Source: Chalara sp. BL73 (taxonomy: Eukaryota; Ascomycota; Leotiomycetes; Helotiales). From it: 64,000 bases of DNA. Below, piece after piece: positions 23,847-36,611 of this stretch; the stretch's first letter is position 1; every line of letters begins with the position of its first letter. The DNA lies in the NCBI GenBank assembly GCA_918026815.1, contig CAKJVC010000182.1:310001-374000 (forward strand), given 5' to 3'. The translations under genes and the position numbers were made by a program. The notes beneath the pieces were generated by a model that saw only the letters and a list, made by a program, of their open reading frames with translations, was not told the origin of the DNA and did not search any database.

Positions 23847-24687
23847 TGTGAAGATAGATTTCGGTGAATCGTTTGCAGAAGAATCCGGGACGACTGTATT
23901 AAAGACCTGAATGGTGAACAAAAGAACAAGTAAATGCGTACGGGGTATTGGAAGAAGGGAAATGACTCCTATATCGGAATATAGGGAGTCCGAAAAGCTT
24001 CAAGAATGGCGGGGTCAAGCACAAGGTGGGGTAAGTTGTGATTATCTCAGTGCTGAGTCATCATGCTGTAGTAAGGGTATCCACTGCAGAGGTTGAACAC
24101 AACGACATGCTAAGAAACAGCAACTCGAGAACTCCACCACCACGATTCCTACGTGCTCCAAACTCCGTGCTGATAATCGCGACTAAATATAAAGAAGGAG
24201 TACCCGGTCGGAGATCAATAATATTGCGCGTGGGATGCTGATTTGGTGCTCGGTGTTGTTTCGCCTGCGCAAAAGCTGAAGCATGAAGGGAGCTGGGAGC
24301 GCAACAGGACATACGCCGCCTAGAAAATTCCTTATGGGATACAATGATTCTACGGGTCACTCGATGATTTTATTTCATAGTTGGGAAGGATAAATGTCAT
24401 ATATCGTTATCTATCGACAAACCATTACACAACCTAACGCGCCAACCAATACCAGGCAGTCCAAAGTTAACAGCAAAGTATCAGGGCTTTCGGTATAAGC
24501 ATACAAGGTAGAAACTATCACTCTCTCAGACAACAATAAAATTCAGCTTAGGAAGAGTTACGACCAAAATCATCAAATCACAAAATTTCAAGAGCCCAAA
24601 ATCATCGGTTCCTACTTCCTACTTGCCATGTAGGCTCTTGCCGCATCCACTACCTTTGTCAGCGGAAGGCTACAGTAACGCCGAACC
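23847..24687. other. Intergenic stretch, no gene recognised
   Basis: It contains the promoter of RidA copy 1 on the left and the 3' flank of the gene at 24688 on the right. No coherent frame seen. Confidence 0.5.
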
Positions 24688-25386
24688 TCAAGACTTACGA
24701 TTTGCTTTCATCCTCAATTCAGCTGACTGCTGTTGAGGGTAATATAGAGCTGGCTGCCTCTTGGACGTCGCTAGAGGTGGAAAGTAAGTCGATTCTTCAA
24801 CATCTGACAGGTCAGGTGTTGCTAATCTGCTTGGCCTTGGTGCTGGAGGGGGCTTATTATTTGGGGCATCGGGAACTCGAGGTGGAACCACTGGACGCTG
24901 CCTTCTCTTGGAGGTATTGGATTCTTGAGCCGGAAGTGCTTGTAAGGATCGACGAGCTTCTTCCGTGCTCGAACTCGAGCCCTGGTAAAGAGAGTGATGA
25001 GCACTTAATGATCGCTGGTGTCCTAAAGACTTAGATTGCTTCTTCACTTCCACTCTCACAGAGGAGTTTGCAACTGGTCGAGGGGACGAAGTGAAATTTC
25101 CCAATGCAGTCATAGCACCCGGAATAGTTGACTGGACCTTCCTCGATGCTGTCTTCCCTTCATTATCTACGACATCAGGAGTCCATTTGACTTTCTTTGA
25201 CCGTTGTGGCCGTGCCGATGTCAGAACAGCCTCTGAAATTACTGCTCGGTTTTTACAATACGTTTGAGATGACACCTTTAAATTTGGTAGGGGTCCAGGC
25301 GATAGCCGCCGAGGTGCTATGGGATAGTGATTTTGAGTGGGCATGGCCGGTGGAGCGTGGTGAAAAAAGGTGGTGAGTTCAGACAT
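24688..25386 (-). CDS. Hypothetical low-complexity protein, 232 aa
   Basis: An intact single-exon frame starts at the ATG 25386-25384. The protein is rich in Pro, Ser, Arg and Lys, lacks hydrophobic segments and shows no catalytic motif. Recognisable local features are a proline block (RPVVPPRVPDAPNN, then KPPPAPRPSR), KKVKWTPDVVD, and a basic C-terminus MKANRKS. Such composition suggests a disordered regulatory or scaffold protein with possible SH3-binding stretches. I do not recognise a family. It is probably a real gene, given length and codon pattern against a stop-rich background. Confidence 0.55.
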   Translation of the reverse strand: MSELTTFFHHAPPAMPTQNHYPIAPRRLSPGPLPNLKVSSQTYCKNRAVISEAVLTSARPQRSKKVKWTPDVVDNEGKTASRKVQSTIPGAMTALGNFTSSPRPVANSSVRVEVKKQSKSLGHQRSLSAHHSLYQGSSSSTEEARRSLQALPAQESNTSKRRQRPVVPPRVPDAPNNKPPPAPRPSRLATPDLSDVEESTYFPPLATSKRQPALYYPQQQSAELRMKANRKS

Positions 25387-26041
25387 CTTCTTGACGAGTT
25401 GGCCAATGTTGTTTTATATCGTTGTTGATGAATATGTTTCGTTGGTGATGATTATTGATGATTCAAGTGATCAGATTGCCGATGGGCAGTGAGGTGTGGG
25501 AGAATGCGGTGACTGAGCTCAGTGGCTTGGCAGATGCGATGGACAATCAGGCGATGACAACCATATCGAGGGTACCGGATATGATTCACGTGAGGAAGTC
25601 CTTACAGGCCTCGTGGAAGGGCCTAATAAAGTGGAATGTTGTTACTGATGAATGTTATGACGGCACTGATGGGATGAGGGTCAAGAGAAGAGTGTGGAAG
25701 AAGGTTGCTGAGGAGGGGGGAGTTGGTCTTTATGAGTGCGAAGCCTCGGGCTCGACCAATCGCATGCGAGCTCTCCCCCTGAGCACCTGCAGGAAAACTA
25801 GCCTACCCTACGTACCTGTGCCATTAAGCGAATACCCTCCCTCTTCATATGTATGGCCTCAGTTCTTGTTCGGTTTAGCAGAAATCTTCACTATAATGTT
25901 GTTAGTTGTTTTTCGCAGTCGCTCAGTCAAGAAATAGACCCTAAGTGTGAGGCCTACAGTCATACTCAGAGGAGTGAGCACTCGGCGCCCAGAACATCAC
26001 TTATCTAGGAATAGTTCCTCTTACCACTTCGTAGCCTCAAC
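25387..26041. other. Promoter of the 232-aa gene and flank
   Basis: A plus-strand frame at 25455-25937 runs opposite to the likely promoter and has no family character; I do not call it. Confidence 0.4.
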
Positions 26042-26266
26042 TTAATCGTCTCTTTCGTCTGCTAGAAATCTATTTGCGGGTCGCTCCTCCATTTGTGCCC
26101 AATCTTGCTCAGCCAGGTTGGTGATATCTGAGTGTGGATGAAAACCATCACAAACCTGATGGTACCACACTCGGTAACGCGGGACGACGTCTCTCAGAAA
26201 ACCATCAAATATAGCATCGAGTGGAAGTTTGGGCATGGAACCTAGACTAGGTGATTTCTTGGGCAT
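26042..26266 (-). CDS. Possible small protein, 74 aa, unknown
   Basis: A minus-strand frame from the ATG at 26266 has plausible protein composition: MPKKSPSLGSMPKLPLDAIF, then RDVVPRYRVWYHQVCDGFH, ending with an acidic tail. No signal peptide or membrane segment is visible. It could be a small gene or the last exon of a longer one whose upstream exons I cannot identify. Confidence 0.3.
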   Translation of the reverse strand: MPKKSPSLGSMPKLPLDAIFDGFLRDVVPRYRVWYHQVCDGFHPHSDITNLAEQDWAQMEERPANRFLADERDD

Positions 26267-27683
26267 TCCACCTTGAAGCCTGGAGTGGTGTGGTTCGCAT
26301 GTCACGTGCCGGCCTCTGACACCTCAAGAAATGATTATTAAGCAGCTCTTTACTAATAGAAGGCTGACCGTTAGAGAACATTGGCTTCTCTTCGGTTTTT
26401 AATCCATGCTCTTCCAAAGATTTATTGATCTTTTCGCTACCTGCAAACGTTACTCCCCTCCAACGATGCTTACATAAGCACAGAATCAGATTTCATGGCG
26501 GCTTACTTTTAGTCAACCAAACCCCAACAAAAAACCTAAATATATCCAAAGCTTATTATATGTACATGAAAATATGTTTCGAGCTTTTGTTTAATTACAA
26601 TTAGTTACAAGCGTCCTGAAGACTACCAGGTTGAGTTTTAATATATTTTGTAAGAAGTTGATTGCTTTCTTGTTTTATTAAAAAGATGACCTGTTCGCAG
26701 CTGGAGTCGGCGCCACGAATTCTAACAAACACTGGTAATTGAGGCATCTTTTATTGTCAAGGCCTGATTGGTTTCAAGCCGAAAATTTGCCAATCGGTTC
26801 TCTTGCCTGATTGGAGAGACCCGTATTGTTCACGTCGTGCATGGTAGTGGAGCTTGGACATCGATGTAACTTTGGCGTCCGTCGTCTTGACCATGGCCTT
26901 CTGCATCGTTCCAGTATGCTTTAGATTCCTATGCCTTCACAAGTGTTCAAAATCCAAGCTGTTTTCTCTTCCACAACCCGGTGTACAGCGTGAACAAATA
27001 TCATACTTGCGTTGTCCTCTTTTTTTTTTCACAAGCTTCGAACTATTGTGGTTCGTCCTTCATAGAGCTATCTGAAACGAAGGCTAGTGACCGGATTGGC
27101 TGGATGAATAGAACGATAGCATTAATTTAGCTCCTAACTACAACCGCCAATGAAATGCATTTCAGCCAATTATGCTCTTTTGTTGTTGCATGCCGATGCT
27201 AGTGAATTAAGCACTTTCTACAGCAAAATGGTCAACTTTAACTAGCCCAGTTGTATGATATTATGGGTATCAAGACAACAACATCACGATCTCTCTGTGA
27301 GCAATATTCTGTGTCTCCTGGAATCGACGCGGCCAAGGTTATCGACACATGAACGCTTATTTTCTATTTGCTTCTTATCCGGTCTCATTCCGGAATGGCT
27401 CGGGGAAGTCCTCTGATCAATGACACGCTCCGTTTCCTGCATCACATAATCGCAACCCATGCGCTGTCTGTTCCTCCTGCAAGAGTACACCCGCTATCCC
27501 CGACGAACTATTTCAGCAGTTATGCAAGTCGACAACTCCCAAATAGAAATTTTTGATCGATCCGAACATTTCTCCATTTTCGGTCAGTTTTTGGTCGATT
27601 TTGGTCGAGCAAGTGTGTAGGGTCACGCTTGGTCGCCTCTGCCTAGTCAAAAAGCACAACCACACCACAAATTTCAAGATATT
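26267..27683. other. Intergenic stretch, no gene recognised
   Basis: Mixed composition with AT-rich parts around 26520-26680. No frame with family character. Confidence 0.5.
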
Positions 27684-28340
27684 TTAATTTTTCCTGCCGT
27701 TGCACGAAGGTCTGATGTCAAGAATGGCCCTGGCCATCACGCCACGGTCTTGTAACCACCCGTGAGGATATAATTTCAAAATCCCACTTGCAAGCTGACT
27801 TGCCGTGATTATCGAGAATGTGTTGGAGACATAGTTGAGGGTGGTGCTGACTTTGAAATATCGCTGTGTAGCATCATCATGATCCAGCCTCATATACGTG
27901 ATTGGTGCCGCGACAGTGGTGACTATACTTGCTATGGTGGCGAAATAGAAGACGCAGTGGTTGACGTTTAGGTTTTTTTTCTTTTTCAAGGAGTCACCCA
28001 GTACGGGTATCAAGGTGCAATAGCTTGCCAGAAGCTGTAGAGAGGTTTGAGTCATAATATTCAAGAACTCAGGATCCTTCATTGGATCATACTTCTTAGA
28101 GCCTGATTTTATTGTTTCTTGGTAGGCTATCGTCATACCGAGAAAGACACTTCCGAGGGTTATGAAGATGACGACAACGCACCAGAGCACTGCTGGCGAC
28201 AGAACTGGTGTGACAATGCTCCTCAGGATACGCTTAAAGAGGGATGACTTGAACTTCCACATGGCTGGCACTGTGTTAAAAGGATTTTCCTCTAAAGTTA
28301 GGAAAATTTTCAAGTCGATGAGCTGTCGGTTGCGCTTCAT
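27684..28340 (-). CDS. Uncharacterised four-helix membrane protein
   Basis: The frame from the ATG at 28340 gives 218 aa. A longer open frame upstream lacks an ATG. Four hydrophobic segments are visible: around LWCVVVIFITLGSVFLGMTI, TSLQLLASYCTLIPVLG, VFYFATIASIVTTVAAPITY and TFSIITASQLASGILKLY. Basic residues cluster before the first helix and in a KKKK stretch between the second and third. The N-terminus has no cleavable signal. I do not recognise the family. Two to four helices with short loops would fit an organellar or endomembrane protein. Upstream exons may be missing. Confidence 0.5.
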   Translation of the reverse strand: MKRNRQLIDLKIFLTLEENPFNTVPAMWKFKSSLFKRILRSIVTPVLSPAVLWCVVVIFITLGSVFLGMTIAYQETIKSGSKKYDPMKDPEFLNIMTQTSLQLLASYCTLIPVLGDSLKKKKNLNVNHCVFYFATIASIVTTVAAPITYMRLDHDDATQRYFKVSTTLNYVSNTFSIITASQLASGILKLYPHGWLQDRGVMARAILDIRPSCNGRKN

Positions 28341-31300
28341 GGAGGAGCTAGTCAACCGTAGTTTGCAATTTGTAGAACATGCGAGTGGAGGTCCTGATTA
28401 TATGCCTACTTTCGGATAACTACATAAAACTTCTTGGCAGTGGAAGCGGTGACCTCTCTGTATCACCAAAGTCCCGAAATCAGGCAGGTTGGCGCAGGCA
28501 AACGCTGAAGATCTCGTCTTCTTATTCTGTTTGCGCACCGTGGCTTAGTCACAGCATGCGATAATAAGTCATTCATATATTTAAGAAAAGAGCCTCATTG
28601 CATTTGATCATCCTACATGCCTTCACTGTTGATTGGAATTAAACCTATCTCACTCATTCACCTAAAGAGAGACAACTTGTGTGCCGCGTACTCAGATATC
28701 CCGAAAGATGAAACACCGCTAGAAGTCTCCATCCAGTCAAGTATCAGGATGCTCCATTGGTGGTTCAAGAATAAGCATTCTTAGCCTCTTCATCACCTCA
28801 CCCACAATAGGTTGACTTCGATCCAAGTACGCAGTGCCAACAACCACCTTGGCCCGCGGCCACAAGCCACTTGAACTGATGCCCCGTGCACCGAATATCC
28901 TCGTTTTATCTGTCTGCCGTCAGCATCTCCCTCGTCTACCAAACACCATTGACGTCCAATTAGATGACGGATGGCGAAGAATTTAAAGTGAGAAACCTCC
29001 CGAGCACCGCAAATCATGAGCCTGATCCATCAACAACAACTTAATGCTCCTCTGCCCTAACATTGCTAATCCCACATTCCCATCCAGACAGCTCCTCTTA
29101 TTCTCAACGCCGGCCACGGCGCTCGAGCGAAGAACTTCAGCCACCTCTTCCAACAAATGCACATCGTGGAACTTGCAGACAAGTGCCACTTCTTAAGGCG
29201 TACCGCTAGCCTTCTTGGTATTTCGGGAGGCTGTTGCTTGCGCACCGCGACGATAGTATACTACTACTTGCGAGTTAGGCTGCCGGGTTGGACGCTGATT
29301 AAGTGCAAGTGAAGAATCCTGTCGAGCAATGACTGATACTTTGCCGTAGGGTGATGGCTCAGTATGTATCTCCATGATTAGGAAGTGTTTATGTCTACGA
29401 ATGTGGTTTCCGAAATCTCGGATGGCCGTGGAGATTATAGTGGTTCAAGTGTCCCGTTTCTTTTATACGAAAACTGTATTGAAATTCTCTGTGATGGAAA
29501 TTCCATATTGCTACGACTGTAGCTTCGTCCCTATTGTCTTACACCTTGATGTGTATTCGCATACTTCTTACTGTGCGGAGGAGGTGCGAACCCGGAGGAT
29601 GCACGTTTGGCTTGCGTCTCACCATATCTTGTACTAGCAACACTCAAAATACTCGATGGAGAAGCATTGGCCACTCGTCCCCTGGCCAATATATCCATAT
29701 ATCTCGCGCTCCCAATATGCCATCATCAAACTACTCAGATATTGTGCTTGGTGCCTCGGCTCTGTATCATCTTCAATCCCCAGCCTTTCCTAGTGGACCC
29801 AACCTATCCTGCCTCGACCAGAAGACAACGAATACACAAAGGTATCTGTCTCTACCGGTGATGTGGGCGGCCTTGAACAAGTTTCTGTTCTTGATCGGTT
29901 GGGTTGTGACGCCATATTGCATGGCTTCTCAGATAATGGATTTTTTTGAGAGCTATCTCTTCGCTAAGACGATAACAACATCGAGACGTCTATAAAGGCC
30001 GGTGCTGAGTAAGAATTAGATTAGGGTCTTTTCTTGACATGTTGAGCTGTATCTCCGCAGTTAATTGATATGTTGCCTGCTGTGATGTTGTCGTATAAAG
30101 CAACCTGGGCACTATGAACAGAGGCATTTATGTTTGTTCTGTTTGAAACGCTGTCAAGGATATTAATGCGTGTAAGAAATCAACCATAGGTGCTATGATA
30201 GAGCATTTTAAGGCATTGATGGAGCGTATTAATGATAAAATGGGTATGCGGTCTAACTCACTCAAATCCTTGGCATCTCTTTCCTAATTTACCATGCTGG
30301 GTTCATGTGTATGTTTGACTGCTGGTTGAGAGTATCCCATGGCATCTACTCTAAAATCTTGGTACATTTAAGGATATAGAATTTAAGGTGCATATCTTCC
30401 TCTTCAAAGGCTTGTGATTCTCAAAATCTCCTCATATTGCTGTTATTTCCTGTCAAGAAATCTGTCACAACGACGATGGTGAACGTGTTCCAAATGAATA
30501 GTGACACGACTGCCGCCCATTAACCAGGCACCTGGCACCTAAGCCAAGAGTAGTAGCAATAAGATACAGGGGAGGCTAAACTTACCACTTCTACCCGAGA
30601 ATGCTCACATCCCAGATGGGGCGGGCTTCAAAAGAAACGTGTGATCGGATTTGGCCGTCGCCATCCCTTGCTCTTCCAGGTCAGACTGCGCGAAAGCATT
30701 TCCTTGGCTGCACAAGACTAAAAATTTGGTAATCCGAAATATCATTGAAAATCGCAAGTACTGCAATTAAGATCTTGGAGTATAGGCTCATCCGTAGCAA
30801 GGCAGGGTTTGGAAACGGTGCGAGATCTGTGAGGTTTGAGTCCGTCAAATCGTTTTTGTGGAAAATGAAGATTTGTGTCACGGCCATGCTTCACGTCTCA
30901 AGAGCGCTAGCAACCGAAGTTACGCTCCGCACTGTACCCGAACAAGAGGGGTGAGGGAGCACCCATCTTGGTATATAAAGGCATCTGTGTTTGTTGATGG
31001 CGCCGATTGATAGCTATATGACCTCAAGCTATTAAGGCTGCGTAAGCCGTCGCTGGCTGCGGGCGTCGCGGTAAGTCGGGGATAGAGATTCTACTTGTCC
31101 TGCATATGGAAAGCTATTATTTGGCTCGAGAGTTAAGTAAACACTACACATTCAGAGAAGGAATGAAATGGAGTTCGGTATCTTGTTCTCAAACCATCAT
31201 TGGTTTGCTGACACTTGCCGAAAGTACTTAAAACAACCAATCGTCTACCCATAGGCCGCCTATTGAAGAGCTCCGCAATGCAAGAAATAAACCCGCTTAG

Positions 31301-32955
31301 AGTTTGGCCGATTGTGCGCAGCATCTAGACACCGCCATTCCGGCCAAAATATTTTTTGATACCTACGGTAGAGTATAACTTGTGCTGGAACACCTACAAG
31401 ACCCTTTACAATACTGCTTACATATACACCGCCAAGCGGAAGGCGCCGAAACAAAACCTGATTTTGATTTGACAACGTATTGGTGTGGCTCAGTATGTAG
31501 TCACATGCAAAGCTGAATATTCAAAGATAGCGCAGGGACGGTGGGAGCAACCAAAAGTGCTACGCCACTATCACCATCAAAGCATAGAAACGACTCGATC
31601 CTCCCCCCGCCACGCTAATGTAGCTGCACGGGATCACTCAGTGAGCTGGCTCCCATTCTGGGTACTTGTGCCTTTCTTCGGAGTTTTGCAGCTCACGCGA
31701 ATGATTGATATTTGACCTGGTTCAACCGGGCATAGATGCTCGGTTTATACTATACTTGTAATTTTGAGACCACGAGAGCGAGAAAGCTATGATACAAGTA
31801 CAAACACTAGCTTCTAAAGACTTGGAATATCAATCCTGGGTTTCCCAATCTGTGTAAGCACAATGCAAACCACCAGTAAACGTGCCATGCGGGTGTCAGC
31901 CGTGGATTTGAGCTGGCTCGTGCATCAAATATTGCGGACCACCAACTGTGCCGTGGCTGCACGGCTAACACATTGGTGGCCGATGAGTTCTTATTATTGA
32001 GCTGTATGTATTCTGTATGTAGCCAAGATTATTACGCTAAATGCCGACTTACCGCTCTTGGCACAAAACAAGCTTTTTGCCGAAAAAGCTTGTCAATTTC
32101 CCCCGGAACCCCCTTGACAGGCTGACGTGTCGCGACGGTTGATTTTTGATGATTTGCAGGGGTTAATTCATGGATTGAACCATATCGCTCGATAATTAAA
32201 ATGTGACTTGTTGCAATCGAGTTACAAAGATGAAGATCAAGCATCAGACCTCTTCTACAGTTGCTGCGGAAGTCAGACTCCGTCTCGGTGTCCACTTGAA
32301 TCAGTCTTTCAATGGCCTACATTGTTGGTGGACATGGGCGGCGTCATGGATGGAATGCTCGATAAAGTTGACTTGCATTCTCGATGGAATGGCCAGATTC
32401 CTCCCTATCACGGAGACTACTGAGCGGCTACCCCTTCACGATATGTGCCCTTTTTATGCATCCAAGCGATTGGCCTCGTCATCGTCTATTTCCGCAAGAG
32501 TACTGCGTGACCTTGGATGCAAATGTTGCACTCAGCCGCTTCCGCCAGTCGGAGCAACACGTCGCTCAATATTTTTGGTTCCATGCGTTTCCACAATAGA
32601 CGCATCGTTCATCCAATAGCTGTTATGTTGGTGTTTCAATGTTCAGCATAGTAGTCGTAATTCCACGCTCTCGTTCCACTTTTCCCACAGGGGTGGGGAA
32701 CCAAAAGTTCTTCATTCTTCAAAAGAACATCTTGCTCGTGTGCCTCTTTTCCTTTTCAAATATCTATCTTTCTCGTCCTGTACATGAGATAGGCGATAAT
32801 ATCATAGATCCGCAACAACTTCAGCAGTACTCGCCTCACCTCCTGCCATCCCGAAGAAACACTGCCAAGACAGCCAGCCATATCAAGCCTTATCCCCTGG
32901 CCAAGAGGTTGTAGTGTAGCATAGTGCGACCTCGCTTTCCGTACAGCTTGAGACA
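28341..32955. other. Gene-poor stretch with decayed pieces
   Basis: No intact gene seen in 4.6 kb. A possible ankyrin-like relic lies at 28793-29375 (separate entry). The frames at 29534-29995, 31485-31715 and 32203-32619 lack family character. 32640-32955 is probably the promoter of the LicD gene. Confidence 0.45.
28793..29375 (-). pseudogene. Possible ankyrin-repeat relic
   Basis: Minus-strand frames around 28983-29189 contain CKFHDVHLLEEVAEVLRSS followed by a DGN turn and RSIKLLLMD. This recalls the helix-turn-helix and D-G-N-LH pattern of decayed ankyrin repeats. Stops interrupt the flanking parts. The call rests on a weak resemblance. Confidence 0.25.
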
Positions 32956-35315
32956 ATGCGCCTAAACTGGTTGTTATGGCTTCCTGCAGTACTCAGTACC
33001 GCGTCGGCTCTTGCAATACAGAAACGTGATGCAGAATTCTTCGAGGTTCGCACACATATGCACAAGGACATGAGTGGAAGGAGAGGAGACCCAGCGGCCA
33101 AGTATTTCCGTGAGTTAGTCCCAAATGTTATAGGCTCCTGGAGCAAATCATACATCTCCCAGGATAAAGTACTAAATCTGCTTGCCTACAGATGAGAGCG
33201 TGTAAGTCGACTATAACGTACTGGAAGAGCATTATAAGTATTCTTCGTCAAAGCTATGCTGACAGCGATGATGGTAGATTTCACCCTCATTATGATGGAC
33301 GGTACGATAAATTATTCTCTTTAGTAATACGTTTTGATTAACGTTAACCTAGGTTTGCGGATAAGCAACTGGGCTACCAAGAACGAAAGCATGCGCTGTC
33401 AAACTTAATCCAGACTTATTTGGCCACGTTCGCAGATCTCGGGGTAGAAACATGGCTTATGCATGGAACATTATTAGGATGGTGGTGGAATCGCAAAGTA
33501 TGGGCATTGGCAGTGTTAACGTGGGTAGCAACTGACAAAGACTAATAGATTCTACCCTGGGACTCTGATTCGGACGTACAAGTCTCGGAATCATCAATGC
33601 ACTTTCTCGCATCTTACTACAACATGTCAGTGTTTCACTACAAAACACCACGAATCCCGGAGGGCAGAGACTACATGCTCGAGGTGAATCCTCATTATGT
33701 CAACAGAGAGCAATCTGATAAAATGAACGTTATCGATGCGCGATGGATCGATACTGCCTCGGGTCTCTTTATTGATATAACAACAGTGCGATATAACCAC
33801 ACACATCCAGCAGGCAAAGGGATGCTAAGCTGTAAGGATGGGCATGAATTTCGAGTAGGTGGACATTTCCGAAGCGATACCAAGCTGACTCTCTAGGATA
33901 CTTACATATTCCCGTTGAGGGATACGTTTTTCGAAGGCACACCTGCAAAGATTCCTTTCGCATACAAAGAAGTCCTGGAGTCTGAGTACCAAAAGAAAGC
34001 ATTGACTCTTGTTGACTATGAAGGGTGAGACTAAAATATTCGTATCCAGACAATGCAGTCATGTACTAACAACACTCTTCAGTCACCACTTTGATGATGC
34101 CAAACTCGAGTGGATTCCCGTACATCAACAGATTGAGCTGTAAGAAAGGACATTCCGAGACATTGTTGGAAGCAAATGGAGGATGGATTTGCTTCCGGGA
34201 ATGTAGCGGCGAGAGTATCCCGGTGTGGACGTCTCGTAAAAGAAGTCTCTGTTCCCAAGTGCGCTTCGTAGAACAGCTTCTGACTGGTTTGTTATAGCGG
34301 GAAGAAGAAGAGCAAAAATCAGCCAGTCACAGCTGTGGCAGGCTCTCGTCCACAAGCTGAGACGATACAAGGACCAAAACCACAAGCAGGGTCTGAAGTC
34401 CCTCTGATACAACAATCAAATATTCAGTCAATGCCTGCTCAAAATGTAGGTATTCAGAGAACAGGATTACAGATGCCTCCGGCACAGGATATCCAGGGCC
34501 AAGGCATAACTGGACAGACCTCGCCCGTAAGGTATACAGAAACCCAAGGTCAACTTGTATCAACAAGCCCATTAGGCTCGCAAGTGCAGAACCCGCCTAT
34601 TCTGCTTCAACCACAGGCCGCTATACAACCTATAGCAAATCAAGCTCCGGCTCCAATAGTCCAGAGTTTACCTGGCCAAAATGTCGCAGCTCTCAATCCA
34701 GGATCACATCTCCTTCAGAGCCCAAGGGCGGGAGCTTTGCCACTTCAAAATTCGCCTCAGACTCTCCCAGATCTAGAGGCTCGGACTCAGTTGACTAAAG
34801 TAGTTCAAGATACCCTCGCCCAGACTTCAGCGCCGCTAAATATGGAAAATCAGACACCATCCGGCTCAAACCCGACAACTCCAGTAGATCTACTGCACAA
34901 AGAACCAGAACAAGTCCCAGAAGCACAAGCGAAACAAATCTCCAAAAAACCCCCAGTAAAAGCAACGATCATCCGACGTCCTCGCAAAAGCGCCTTCAAA
35001 GAACACACCTCCCCCTGGCACCCACCTTCAAAGCTCAGAAAAGCCGAGGATAAGTTCTTCGCCCGCCAGACTAAGCGGCTCGCCAAGTTCAGAGCTATGG
35101 AAAACAAGCGGCGGCTCGCAGAGCAGAAATCAAAGGCGGCAGCGAATAGAAGGTTGGCATACGAGAAGGCACATACAGGAAAGGGCCGTATCGCGAGCCA
35201 CAAGGTGAGGGTAAAGCCGACAGAGCCTCATCCGGCAGTGAATGCGCTGCCGGTTAAAGGCGCGAAGCCGGGGGTATGGACACTACCTGAGCATGTCCAG
35301 GATAGAGGCCACTGA
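32956..35315 (+). CDS. LicD/Mnn4-type phosphotransferase-domain protein with long C-terminal tail
   Basis: Eight exons: 32956-33109, 33192-33201, 33278-33301, 33353-33497, 33549-33854, 33897-34024, 34083-34139 and 34298-35315, giving 613 aa. Exon 3 could instead start at 33266, adding four residues. Residues 1-19 are a signal peptide or anchor. The LicD core is clear: KYFHES at the exon 1/2 junction, ETWLMHGTLLGWWWNRK near 96-111, IPWDSDSDVQ, VNPHYVNRE and NVIDARWIDTASGLFIDIT. LicD-type proteins include phosphocholine transferases and fungal Mnn4-type factors for mannosylphosphorylation of glycans in the Golgi. The last intron (34140-34297; GTAAGA donor, CTGAC branch, TTATAG acceptor) joins the core in frame to a tail. 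That tail is first Gln/Pro-rich, then strongly basic and helical (KLRKAEDKFFARQTKRLAKF). Without that splice the protein would stop at 34143 as a 275-aa form. Exon 2 of 10 nt is unusually short. Confidence 0.8.
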
Positions 35316-36611
35316 AAGCTGCGTGTCTTTGTGTTAGTTTTTAGGTATGAGGGGAAACGTGCATGCGGGCTTTAGATGCTCCACTATCCCCAGTTTGTTT
35401 AGCGGTTTCTGAAGTGCGGACTAGTTGGCTGGGAAGGAGTTCTGTATGGGATTTTGTTGTATGGCGATTAAAAAAAGGAAAAGCATTTGAGAAACGCGGA
35501 GATTGTGTGGTTCGGAATTACGGAGGAATAATAGGTGCTTCTATGGCAATCTTCAGCCACCTGGCATCAGTCTCTTTTCCAAGGGAATGGGTATGGAGTA
35601 TGTCGGTCAAGGTTGGGACGGAATAGAAAGGTGTAAATCAATCGGTCGGTCGGCCAGATTGACATATTGGATTTGTTTTTATACGAGAAAAACGAAATAT
35701 ATCTTCCAAAGGGTGTTCCTTATGTTGGTTTTGTTCCTTCTATGTTTGATTTTAGTTTCTTCCTTTCTGACAAGGGGAGTCTTGGCTTTGGAATACCGTA
35801 CATCTTTCCATTTACCCTGTACCATTTTATCCATCTCAATTCCTGTTTCGACTAAACTTTGTTTTTTATTTTTCAAGCAACCATGTGGAAGCCCTCATAC
35901 TCTATCATCCTCCAGCTTTCGTTCTCTTCATGCATGTATTGTTATCCCCCACTTATGTATTTCCTCAACGTCACTCACACGCTCAGGGTCGATCAATCTT
36001 ATCTCAAGGGCATTTCAAAACGGAAGGTCCCTACCAAATCACGGCAAATATAACCTCAACTATACCTCCACCGCACCCCCGCCGTCCGGCACTTGATCTC
36101 CCCAAGGAACCCACCGTCATCAGAAAGCCTTGTCTCGTGGTCCTTACTCGCCAAAAAATACCATGTGCCTGAATATATAACCGCGTTGACGATATGCACC
36201 CCACAACGCCACCATGCTTGATTTCGAAATGGCTGAATTCGGAATGAGTTTACAGGTCGGAGAAACCTTATCATAGCTTTTTGGCTTGATGCCGCCAAAT
36301 ACCCGTTTCCATTCTGGAGATGCACACCAGAGAAAACAGCAGAGGAGAGCGAACCGGAGCAAGGATGGAAATCTCAGATAGATGAACCAGCCCCTCTCCG
36401 AATCTCGATACCGTATCTCAACATCCTGGGCCAAATGCTTGTGCTGGATCTGATCGGATGGGAAATCTCATGCAGGGCCATGTCCCGATAAATAGATAAG
36501 CCAGAATCTGAGGAATATAAGAACCAACATGTCCCCCTCCTTGTTCACTCCTATCTGGGTCTTGCCTCTCCATAATATATATTGAACGTTATCGGACAGT
36601 GCATCGCAACC
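35316..36611. other. Intergenic stretch, no gene recognised
   Basis: T-rich stretches at 35660-35880 suggest a 3' flank. Short frames on both strands lack family character. Confidence 0.5.

Noticed and set aside
25455..25937. Plus-strand 160-aa frame
   Set aside because: Covers the presumed promoter of the minus-strand gene at 25386 and shows no family character.
34335..35315. A separate gene for the Gln/Pro-rich and basic protein
   Set aside because: It has no ATG at its start, while an upstream intron joins it in frame to the LicD exons.
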